This document shows, piece after piece, positions 1 through 6,055 of a stretch of DNA of 8,859 nt (position 1 is the first letter of the stretch; every line of letters starts with the position of its first letter). Position numbers and translations under genes: made by a program. Source of the stretch: Campylobacter sp. UBA1713 (GTDB taxonomy: Bacteria; Campylobacterota; Campylobacteria; Campylobacterales; Campylobacteraceae); assembly GCA_002317305.1 (NCBI GenBank), contig DCIZ01000082.1:11682-20540 (forward strand). The letters are read 5' to 3'. The notes beneath the pieces were generated by a model. That model was not told the origin of the DNA. It saw nothing but the letters and a program-made list of their open reading frames with translations, and searched no databases.

Positions 1-63
1 AAAAAAATCTCCTAAAAACACTCCGCAAAATCAAGCTAAACTGGTTTTTAGAGATGCCCTTAT
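1..63. repeat. Family A palindromic repeat, partial copy cut by window edge
   Basis: The inner end, TTTTTAGAGATGCCCTTA at 45-62, is the exact reverse complement (18/18) of 309-326. Similarity continues outward from there: the reverse complement of 1-50 aligns with about 319-367, sharing a TAGTTT/CAGTTT-type block and then GTTTTTAG. This is one half of an element that runs off the left edge of the window. No coding potential was recognised. It is probably a MITE-like non-autonomous element, but no transposase is in view, so that label is an inference. Confidence 0.6.
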
Positions 64-307
64 TTAAATTTGCTTTTTATTTTGCCTCCGCCCAAACTCT
101 CTTTTCGCTAAAAGCTCAAAGAGAGTTTGGGCGGAGGCTGGGGGGACGGGGGCACTGCCCCTGCGACCCCGTTTTTGAGTGCAGAATGCGGAAAACAGAA
201 AAACTGAATTTGTGAAAATTCGCTTTTAAGTAAATTTGACAATTCTGCTCGCTCACCATACTCCTACAAAAACTAAAAATAGCCAATTTTTGCTTAAATT
301 TTGATTT
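64..307 (+). repeat. Composite intergenic repeat B1 (hairpin, GC stem, heptamers, AT-rich tail)
   Basis: This non-coding segment sits between two family A elements and has the same module order as the reverse complement of the composite element near 6056-6410. The order is GCTTTTTATTTTG, a long perfect hairpin (84-138), the motif GGACGGGGGC, a small GC hairpin GGGGC-ACT-GCCCC (149-161), heptamers (CAGAATG, CGGAAAA, CAGAAAA), then GAATTTGTGAAAATTCGCTTTT and an ATTCTGCTCGCTC tail. Stop codons and the dense palindromes argue against a gene. Its function is unknown. Confidence 0.6.
84..138. other. Perfect 21-bp stem hairpin with 13-nt loop
   Basis: Bases 84-104 are perfectly complementary to 118-138, and the loop is TCGCTAAAAGCTC. 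The top half of the stem is G+C-rich and the loop-proximal half is A/T-rich (CTTT/AAAG). No U-tract follows on either strand, so this is not a standard intrinsic terminator. The loop (TCGnTAAA..CTC) and the left flank GCTTTTTATTTTG recur at the hairpin 6215-6270, while the stem sequence differs at about half of its positions with every change compensated. It may be a structured RNA or a DNA hairpin recognised by a protein. Confidence 0.7.
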
Positions 308-487
308 TTAAGGGCATCTCTAAAAAATAGTTTGGCTCAATTTCGAGAAATGTTTTTAGCGAATTTTTGTTTTCAAACAAGGAGAATACTTGACGTATTT
401 GACGAGTTTTAAGGCAAAAAAGCGCAAAAACAGACTCGAAAGTGAGCCACAGATTTTTCTTTAAGTAGTTTTTAGAGGTGCCCTTAA
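308..487. repeat. Family A palindromic repeat, about 180 bp, complete copy
   Basis: The ends are inverted copies: TAAGGGCATCTCTAAAAA (309-326) against TTTTTAGAGGTGCCCTTA (469-486), with one mismatch. Inner blocks are inverted too: GGCTCAATTTCGAG (334-347) against CTCGAAAGTGAGCC (435-448), with one mismatch. The centre holds AATAC-TTGAC-GTATT (385-399). The whole element is therefore an imperfect palindrome, as expected of a MITE. A minus-strand reading frame crosses it but matches no family I recognise and is explained by the repeat. Its right end lies directly against the lptG promoter. Confidence 0.65.
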
Positions 488-489
488 GC

Positions 490-511
490 TTATTTTGGTA
501 GAATCCCCAGC
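490..511 (+). promoter_or_regulatory. Probable sigma-70 promoter of the lptG-lysA-hslU operon
   Basis: TTTTGGTAGAAT (493-504) resembles the extended -10 element typical of epsilonproteobacteria, with TAGAAT at 499-504 as the -10 hexamer preceded by a TG-containing T-rich stretch. Members of this group usually lack a conserved -35 box, and none is clear here. Transcription would begin near 511, giving a leader of about 30 bases before the ATG at 541. The site begins only a few bases after the end of the family A repeat. Confidence 0.5.
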
Positions 512-540
512 TTTTGAAAGGACAAAAAGGGTTAAACAAA

Positions 541-1587
541 ATGAGATGGCGTTATCTAAGTTGGGTATATATAAAATATTTCATCATCATATTTCTTGCG
601 TTGGAGCTTTTCTACGTGGGCATCGACACGCTCATGGGCTACAAACACATTCCGAGCGAATTTAAACTACAACTATACTACATAAGCCTAACGGCACTAA
701 ACGCCATAAACTACATCTTGCCACTTAGCGTTATGTTTGCGTTTATCATGTCTTTTGTAGGGCTTGTGCGTGCAAACGAATTTGTCAGCTTTTTTGCACT
801 CGGCGCGTCAAAATTTGGCATCGTTTTGCCCGCTTTTCTCATCTCTGTCGTCATTACGCTTGTTTACATCGGGCTAAATTTCACCGACTTTTCCTACGCA
901 CGCTACTTCCAAAAAAACATAAACAAAGGCGGCAAAGTGGTAAAGTCGGTCTTTTTAAAAGAGAGCAACAAACTCATATTTATAGGGCGACTGGACATAA
1001 AAAACCAAATAGCAACTCAAATTCGAATTTTTGAGTTTGAAAACGGCAAACTAAAAAGCCAACTCCTCTCGCCACAGGCAAAATTTGGCAACAAAGAGTG
1101 GCAGATGCAACGCACTTACACAAAAACGCTAAACGACACGCTAGCACTTGACGGTGCTGGTTTTGTCGCTAGTAGCGGGAGAAACCGCGTATTTTTGCAC
1201 GGCTTTAAGCCAAAAACGCTAGAAAACATGGCACAAGCCTCGCAAGCTTACAACATAAGAGACGCCGTAGAGGCGCTAAAAACTGCCAAAAATTCGAATT
1301 TAGACAAAAGACCTATGTATGCTGCTATTTACACGACTATTTGTTTTCCGTTTTTTGCGCCGTTTTTGATGATCATTTTGTATTATCGTCTGCCACTCAC
1401 AGCACGATTTTTTAACCTCGCTTTGCTTAGTTTCATTCTCGTGCTTGTTACGCTACTGACGTGGGGCTTGCTATATTTGCTCATCACTTTTGTAGAAAAC
1501 AGGCTCATAGCACCAGAGCTAGGAATCATCGCACCCATCGTGCTTTTGGCATTTTTGGCGGTGAAAAGTGCGATGAAAAATAGATAA
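541..1587 (+). CDS. lptG: LptF/LptG-family lipopolysaccharide export permease
   Basis: This is the inner-membrane permease subunit of the Lpt transporter, which with LptB extracts LPS or lipooligosaccharide from the membrane for export to the outer membrane. The product is 348 residues, normal for the family. Hydrophobic segments lie near residues 9-30, 52-76 and 95-113, then a soluble periplasmic domain (about 118-255), then three more segments near 259-281, 290-315 and 325-342. NEFVSFFALGAS (79-90) matches the coupling-helix motif that contacts LptB. The ATG at 541 is chosen because AAAGG (526-530) is well spaced before it; a TTG at 514 would start before that ribosome site. It is the first gene of an operon with lysA 28 bases downstream, an arrangement also known in Campylobacter jejuni. 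LptF is the alternative name; LptG is favoured by the lysA context. Confidence 0.85.
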   Translation: MRWRYLSWVYIKYFIIIFLALELFYVGIDTLMGYKHIPSEFKLQLYYISLTALNAINYILPLSVMFAFIMSFVGLVRANEFVSFFALGASKFGIVLPAFLISVVITLVYIGLNFTDFSYARYFQKNINKGGKVVKSVFLKESNKLIFIGRLDIKNQIATQIRIFEFENGKLKSQLLSPQAKFGNKEWQMQRTYTKTLNDTLALDGAGFVASSGRNRVFLHGFKPKTLENMAQASQAYNIRDAVEALKTAKNSNLDKRPMYAAIYTTICFPFFAPFLMIILYYRLPLTARFFNLALLSFILVLVTLLTWGLLYLLITFVENRLIAPELGIIAPIVLLAFLAVKSAMKNR

Positions 1588-1615
1588 ATTTATAAATTTA
1601 AAAAAAAGGAAAAAC

Positions 1616-2818
1616 ATGAACTATAAACAAATGGCAAACGAATTTCAAACGCCGCTTTACATCTACGACTTTGACGCCATCAAAAGCCGTTACAACGCAC
1701 TAAAAAGCGAATTTAGCGCACGCAAATCGCTCATCTGTTACGCGGTCAAAGCAAATTCAAATTTAAGCGTTTTAAAGCTACTTGCCTCGCTAGGTGCTGG
1801 CTTTGACTGCGTTAGCATAGGCGAAGTAAGACGCGCACTACTAGCTGGCGCAAACCCTTACCACGTCATATTTAGCGGCGTTGGCAAAACAGATGCAGAG
1901 ATAAAAGAAGCCATCGAAAAGGGCATCTTGTTTCTAAACGTGGAGAGTTTTGGCGAAGTTGAGCGCACAGAAGCCATCGCCAAAGCACTCGGCACAAAAG
2001 CGCGCATCAGCGTCCGTGTGAATCCAAACGTAGACGCAAAAACTCACCCATACATCTCAACTGGACTTGCCAAAAACAAATTTGGCGTTAGCATAGACGA
2101 GGCAAAACGCATCTACATTTTTGCCAAAAAAAGCGAATTTTTAGAGCCTGTCGGCATCCACTTTCACATAGGCTCACAGCTACTAGACACAAGCCCAGTT
2201 GTAGAAGCTGCTAGCATAGTGGCAAAACTTTTACGCGAGTTAAAAGCGCTAGATGTAGACATAAAGTTTTTTGACATAGGCGGCGGCGTTGGTGTGCGTT
2301 ATGAAAAAAGCGAAAATGAGCCATCGCTTTACGACTACGCACAAGGCGTGCTGGCTACTTTAAGCGGTCAAGATGTAACGGTCGTTTGTGAGCCGGGGCG
2401 TTTTGTCGTGGCAAATGCAGGCGAGCTGCTAGTAAGCGTGGTGGGCGAAAAACAAAACGGCACGAAAAGATTCGTCATCACAGATGGCGCCATGAACGAT
2501 CTCATTCGCCCTAGCCTCTACGAAGCGTTTCACGAAGTGGTCGCCGTGGAAAAAGATGGCGAAACAAGCGTGTGCGACGTGGTCGGTCCCATCTGCGAAA
2601 GTGGCGACTTTTTGGCAAAAGATGTCGCTTTACCAAATTTAAAAAGCGGCGATCTACTCGTGGTAAAAAGCGCGGGAGCTTACGGCTTTGCCATGTCTAG
2701 CAACTACAACACACGCGGGCGAGCGGCGGAGGTGGCAGTAGAAGATGGCAAAACGAGGCTAATAAGACGCCGCGAAACTTTCGAGGACGTGGTGGCTTTG
2801 GAGAGAGAATTTGTTTAA
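1616..2818 (+). CDS. lysA: Diaminopimelate decarboxylase
   Basis: This PLP-dependent cytoplasmic enzyme converts meso-2,6-diaminopimelate to L-lysine and CO2, the last step of lysine synthesis. It belongs to the fold III (alanine racemase-like) decarboxylases and at 400 residues is of typical length. Visible motifs are YAVKAN (42-47) with the PLP-binding lysine at 45, HIGSQ (184-188), the glycine-rich phosphate loop DIGGGVG (220-226), EPGR (259-262), and GPICESGD (324-331) with the cysteine that completes the partner subunit's active site. AAAGGA (1605-1610) sits five bases before the ATG. It lies between lptG and hslU and is probably cotranscribed with both. No feature suggests damage. Confidence 0.96.
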   Translation: MNYKQMANEFQTPLYIYDFDAIKSRYNALKSEFSARKSLICYAVKANSNLSVLKLLASLGAGFDCVSIGEVRRALLAGANPYHVIFSGVGKTDAEIKEAIEKGILFLNVESFGEVERTEAIAKALGTKARISVRVNPNVDAKTHPYISTGLAKNKFGVSIDEAKRIYIFAKKSEFLEPVGIHFHIGSQLLDTSPVVEAASIVAKLLRELKALDVDIKFFDIGGGVGVRYEKSENEPSLYDYAQGVLATLSGQDVTVVCEPGRFVVANAGELLVSVVGEKQNGTKRFVITDGAMNDLIRPSLYEAFHEVVAVEKDGETSVCDVVGPICESGDFLAKDVALPNLKSGDLLVVKSAGAYGFAMSSNYNTRGRAAEVAVEDGKTRLIRRRETFEDVVALEREFV

Positions 2819-2839
2819 AAATTTAAAAAAAGGAAAAAA

Positions 2840-4159
2840 ATGGAACTACAACCCAAAGAGATAGTAAAACTGCTAGACGAATACGTCATAGGGCAAAACG
2901 ATGCAAAAAAAGTCATCGCCGTAGCACTTCGTAACCGCTACCGCCGCTTAAAGCTAACAGAGAGCCAAAGGGAGGACATAACCCCAAAAAACATTCTCAT
3001 GATAGGCTCGACTGGTGTCGGCAAAACAGAGATAGCTAGACGTCTTTCAAAGCTTTTCGGACTACCTTTTGTAAAGGTGGAAGCTAGCAAATATACAGAA
3101 GTGGGCTACGTCGGTAGAGATGTCGAGTCGATGGTAAGAGACCTAGCTAGAACGGCACTTGCGATGGTAAAAAAAGAAGCCCAAGAGCAAAACCAAACAC
3201 GCATCGAGGAGTTTGTAGAGGAGAAGCTTTTGGAAATTCTCGTCCCAAATTTGCCTGCTGGTGCTAGCGAAGAGAAGCTTGCCGCACTAGAAGCAAGTCG
3301 CGAAAAGATGCGTGAAAAGCTAAAAAACGGCGCACTTGACAACGCCACAGTGGAGCTAGAGGTGAGCGAAGCACGCAGTGAAAGCGAGCTAGACCTTTCG
3401 CCAGAACTAGACGAGATGCGTGAAAATTTAGCAAACATCATCATAAGCGCAGGCAAAAAAGTCAAAAAGAAATTTAAGGTAAAAGATGCGCGAAAAGTCC
3501 TAGAAAACGAAGCCGTCAGCACGCTTTTAGACGATGGTGAGATAAAATCAGAAGCGCTCATGCGCACAGAAAACGAAGGCATCATCTTTATAGACGAGAT
3601 AGACAAAGTGGTCGCACTCTCTGGCGACAAAGGGAGCGAGCCGAGCAAAAACGGCGTTCAGCGGGACTTGCTGCCCATCGTCGAGGGTTGCACGGTAAAG
3701 ACAAAGATAGGGCAAGTCAAAACCGACCACATCTTGTTTATAGCAGCTGGCGCTTTTCACGTGAGCAAACCGAGCGACCTTATCCCTGAACTTCAAGGGC
3801 GTTTTCCTTTGCGTGTTAGCCTCGACCCGCTGGACGAAAAGAGGCTTTTTGAGATTCTCACAAAACCAAAAAATTCGCTTTTAAGGCAGTATGAGCTTTT
3901 GCTTGGCACTGAAAATGTGCGACTGGTTTGGGAAGACGATGCAGTAAGCGAGCTAGCTAGGCTGACAGCACAGGCAAATGAGACGGTCGAGGACATAGGC
4001 GCTAGGCGACTTCACACGGTTTTAGAAAAAGTCCTCGAGGATGTTAGCTTTGCTGCGGAGGAGTTTGCAGGACGTGAATATGTGGTAACAGCAGAGATGG
4101 TTCGCCAAAAGCTAGAAAACGTGGCACAAGATAGGGACTTAGCGAAGTATATTTTGTAA
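2840..4159 (+). CDS. hslU: ATP-dependent protease ATPase subunit HslU (ClpY)
   Basis: HslU is the AAA+ unfoldase ring that feeds substrates into the HslV peptidase. The 439-residue product has Walker A GSTGVGKT (56-63; the family more often has GPTGVGKT), the substrate-gripping pore loop GYVG (89-92), a charged intermediate I domain (about 110-240), Walker B IIFIDEID (248-255), an arginine-finger region ELQGRF (317-322) and sensor 2 GARR (387-390). The C-terminal DLAKYIL resembles the tail that docks into HslV. AAAAGGA lies five bases before the ATG. The usual upstream partner hslV is absent; lysA ends 21 bases upstream instead. A functional HslV would have to be encoded elsewhere. Confidence 0.95.
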   Translation: MELQPKEIVKLLDEYVIGQNDAKKVIAVALRNRYRRLKLTESQREDITPKNILMIGSTGVGKTEIARRLSKLFGLPFVKVEASKYTEVGYVGRDVESMVRDLARTALAMVKKEAQEQNQTRIEEFVEEKLLEILVPNLPAGASEEKLAALEASREKMREKLKNGALDNATVELEVSEARSESELDLSPELDEMRENLANIIISAGKKVKKKFKVKDARKVLENEAVSTLLDDGEIKSEALMRTENEGIIFIDEIDKVVALSGDKGSEPSKNGVQRDLLPIVEGCTVKTKIGQVKTDHILFIAAGAFHVSKPSDLIPELQGRFPLRVSLDPLDEKRLFEILTKPKNSLLRQYELLLGTENVRLVWEDDAVSELARLTAQANETVEDIGARRLHTVLEKVLEDVSFAAEEFAGREYVVTAEMVRQKLENVAQDRDLAKYIL

Positions 4160-4412
4160 GTTCCGAATGCGGAGTGTGTTCGGATTGCGGATTGCGGAAT
4201 TTGGAATGCGGATTCTGCAATTCACTAGAATCGACAAACAAAACAAGCGAAGCGCTTTTTGCAAAGCAAAAATATTTCTTTAAATTCGCGAAAAAAGCAA
4301 ATTTATAAAAATTCTGTTTTCCGCATTCCGTTTTCCGCTTTCCGTTTTCCGTTTTCCGCTTTCCGCCGTCATTCTGAGGGTGGGCGTTAGCCCGCCCGAA
4401 GAATCCCCTGCA
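4160..4412 (-). repeat. Repeat mosaic B2 between convergent hslU and lysE-like genes
   Basis: The gap of about 300 bases between the two stop codons holds no gene. Heptamers of the CGGAATG/CGGATTG/CGGAGTG kind occupy about 4165-4215. A stretch with ACAAGCGAAGCGCT and an A/T-rich region follows. Seven perfect-length heptamers (TTTTCCG, CATTCCG, CTTTCCG types) then lie in tandem at 4317-4365, followed by an ATTCTGA...GAAGAAT hairpin at 4371-4404. Read on the minus strand, the hairpin precedes the heptamers, whereas in the 6056-6410 element it follows them, so modules have been shuffled. No intrinsic terminator with a U-tract was found for either convergent gene. Confidence 0.6.
4371..4404. repeat. 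REP-like hairpin ATTCTGA...GAAGAAT
   Basis: The outer stem is ATTCT (4371-4375) with AGAAT (4400-4404). Next come opposed GA/GA mismatches, then an inner 8-bp stem GGGTGGGC/GCCCGCCC containing one G-T wobble, closed by the loop GTTA. The same boundary motif recurs at 6062-6093 and, inverted, at 6374-6404, and part of it appears at the right window edge. Opposed GA steps can form stable sheared pairs in RNA. This resembles REP-type elements known in many bacteria; its assignment to a named family is not possible by eye. Confidence 0.6.
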
Positions 4413-4465
4413 TGGCAAGGGATAAATTCACCAATTAAATGTTTTTTATAGGCGACCTAATGTTT

Positions 4466-5101
4466 TTAAACAAATTTCATCACGCCGTAAAAGAGAGCGA
4501 CTACGCCTACTAGTAAAAGCACGGCATCGGAGAGTAGGCAGATGAGGCGTTTGTGGCGTCCAAAAACGGCGGTTTGACAAAAGAGTGCATAGCCAAAAAG
4601 CAAAGCAAAGTCTAGTGCTATCCAAACAAGCGTTAGAAAAGCGAGGCTAAGATGCACACTGGGCGTAACGGCGACAAACTGCGGAAAAAAGCTGGTAAAA
4701 AAGAGAATATCTTTTGGGTTTGAAAGCCCTAGTAGCAGCCCGCTGAGAAAGTGGCTTTTTTGGTGAGAGTGAATTTGTGCGTTTGTTTTGTTTTGTGTAG
4801 TTTTGGCGGTTTGCATGGTGTTTTTTAAGCCTTTAACGCCTAAAAAGATAATGAAAACTGCTCCGAAAATGGCGATGACGTTTAGCAAATTTGGGCTAAC
4901 GCTAAACATGCCTAGCAAAACAAGCGAGGCTATGCCGATGAGAATAAGTGAAGCGGCGTTTGTGCCAAAGATGCTTTTTAGCGCTGCTTTTAGCCCGCCA
5001 CTCGCTGCGTTTCGTAACACAAAAGCTACAACTGGACCTGGCGTAACTATGAGTGCCACAACTGCCAAAACAAAACCAAAAAGCAAATTTAAGTCTAGCA
5101 T
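4466..5101 (-). CDS. LysE/RhtB-family amino acid exporter
   Basis: This is an inner-membrane exporter of the LysE superfamily; members export lysine, arginine, threonine, homoserine or related small molecules. The product is 211 residues, typical for the family. The signature TPGP (20-23) is followed by the GLKAAL...FGTNAA stretch (36-50), and the second conserved block, FLSGLLLGLSNPKDILFF (118-135) with PQFV, is intact. About six hydrophobic helices can be seen. The ATG at 5101 is chosen because AGGAG (5112-5108) precedes it by six bases; an upstream start at 5176 would lie inside the neighbour in another frame. The start overlaps the upstream gene's stop as ATGCTAG, so translation is probably coupled. 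The substrate cannot be read from the sequence. Confidence 0.88.
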   Translation of the reverse strand: MLDLNLLFGFVLAVVALIVTPGPVVAFVLRNAASGGLKAALKSIFGTNAASLILIGIASLVLLGMFSVSPNLLNVIAIFGAVFIIFLGVKGLKNTMQTAKTTQNKTNAQIHSHQKSHFLSGLLLGLSNPKDILFFTSFFPQFVAVTPSVHLSLAFLTLVWIALDFALLFGYALFCQTAVFGRHKRLICLLSDAVLLLVGVVALFYGVMKFV

Positions 5102-5861
5102 TTTTCGCTCCTGATTTTTAAGGGGCATTTGTTTGGCGCTTGAGTGTTTGGCTCGTTTAAAACATACTGCTTCCACTCAAATTTACTTTCATCGCCAAAA
5201 AAGCCAAGTTCGTTTGGCAAAATGCCGCTGTTGTAGTTTTTTACTCTTTTTCGAATAATTTCTCTCATTTTTCTACCTTGTTTTGTCTCGTTAGATGCTA
5301 CAAAATCAAAATTTTCTCGTGGATTTACGACAAACGTGATGTAACTTCCCAAATTTCTATTTTTCAAAATTTCATAATGCGGAGTGCTTACGTTAAAAAA
5401 CAACTCTATTTTGTTAAAACAAAAAGTCCAGTTATGTCTGTTTGGGTTTGTTGGAATGTGTTTTGGATATGCTTGAATGTCATTGTCATGCAATATCTGA
5501 ATTTGACTCCAAGCAAAATTTTGCTCTTCTTTTAGAGTTTGAAAATGTTGTCTAAAAAACACCACAAGTGGCGTTAAAATTCGTTCTTTTTGCGATATTT
5601 TTTTAATAAAATTTGTATATTCAACAAAACCGTCTATCAAATTCTCTTTACTTTCTACAAATAAAAATAAAATTTGGTTGCTTTTAAAAGCATTTAGTCC
5701 AAAAACGCAAGGGAAATTTTTGTCGCTTAATTTAGTCCGAAAGCAAGAAAATGCCTCTTTGTGCCACGCGATATTTTCTATATTTTCCGATGTTTTTAGA
5801 AGCTGAAACTCTCTCTCTCTCTCGTTTTTTCGTCTAGTGTTTGTGTAGTGTATGTTTGCAT
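5095..5861 (-). CDS. YqcI/YcgG-family protein, out of frame at a GA tract (phase-variable or broken)
   Basis: ATG at 5861 has GGAG (5870-5867) five bases before it and encodes MQTYTTQTLDEKTRERE, then runs into a stop because of the GA tract at 5809-5823. The frame open downstream of the tract has no usual start until a TTG at 5640, inside the domain. Removing one GA unit joins both parts into 254 residues, normal for the family. Family marks in the joined protein are FPCVFGLNAF (49-58), LHDND (123-127), a W-rich core (about 144-165), NPRENFDF (179-186), the REIIRKRV helix (199-206) and EWKQYVLNE (228-236). Characterised relatives such as GntA of guanitoxin synthesis are heme-dependent N-hydroxylases of guanidino amino acids; the substrate here is unknown. 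The stop overlaps the exporter start. Sequencing error or a true pseudogene are alternatives. Confidence 0.75.
5809..5823 (-). repeat. (GA)7 simple-sequence tract in the YqcI/YcgG coding region
   Basis: On the coding strand the tract reads seven GA units plus a G, starting 13 codons after the ATG at 5861. With seven units the reading frame stops soon afterwards at TAA; with six (or nine) units it enters the long conserved frame. Short dinucleotide tracts near a start codon are classic slipped-strand contingency switches. The present copy number is the OFF state. Confidence 0.7.
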
Positions 5862-5865
5862 ATCA

Positions 5866-5897
5866 TCTCCGTTTGTTTAAATTTTTCGATAAGTGTA
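5866..5897 (-). promoter_or_regulatory. Candidate promoter and leader of the YqcI-LysE unit
   Basis: On the minus strand TTTGGTTACACT ends at 5892, with TACACT (5897-5892) as a possible -10 and a TG-containing T-rich stretch just upstream, similar in layout to the lptG promoter. The leader would be about 25-30 bases and includes the GGAG ribosome site. No convincing -35 box is visible. The assignment rests on pattern and spacing only. Confidence 0.35.
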
Positions 5898-6055
5898 ACC
5901 AAATTTAGATAAATTTTGACTTAATAGAATCTTATAAAAACTAGTTTGGCTCGGTTTTAAAAAAACTAGCTTTCAGCGAGCACTTCGCTTGTTGTGTTGT
6001 TGCTTTTTTAATATTTGCTAAATTTTTGTCAAATGCAAAAAAAAGCTAGTGCAAC
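5898..6055. other. A/T-rich intergenic stretch with repeat remnants
   Basis: No gene is seen. TAGTTTGGCTC (5942-5952) is identical to 328-338 inside the family A element, and CTAGTTT/AAACTAG (5941-5947, 5963-5969) could fold. ACTAGCTTT (5965-5973) is inverted at 6042-6050. The reverse complement of 5975-5998 carries ACAAGCGAAGTGCT, close to the ACAAGCGAAGCGCT of the 4160-4412 mosaic. These look like decayed repeat modules upstream of the YqcI promoter. Confidence 0.4.

Noticed and set aside
84..138. Intrinsic terminator
   Set aside because: The stem is strong but no T-tract follows on either strand, and no gene within the window ends just upstream of it.
140..152. G-runs (six and five G) as a Campylobacter-type poly-G contingency tract
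   Set aside because: They are short, interrupted, and lie in a non-coding repeat rather than in a gene.
294..539. 81-codon minus-strand open frame
   Set aside because: It lies within the family A palindrome and the lptG promoter, has no recognisable domain or good ribosome site, and is explained by the repeat.
3106..3648. 180-codon minus-strand frame opposite hslU
   Set aside because: It is a serine-rich shadow of hslU, whose motifs are complete on the plus strand.
4044..4418. 124-codon minus-strand frame
   Set aside because: It runs through the hslU 3' end and the heptamer arrays, giving low-complexity repeats such as KRKTENG; no family is recognised.
4160..4465. CRISPR-like or direct-repeat array
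   Set aside because: The heptamers are contiguous with no spacers of uniform length, and no cas gene is present.
5857..5866. Alternative ATG at 5866 for the YqcI/YcgG gene
   Set aside because: Its frame stops after ten codons, it overlaps the ribosome site spacing, and it cannot reach the conserved frame by a change in the GA tract without an earlier stop.
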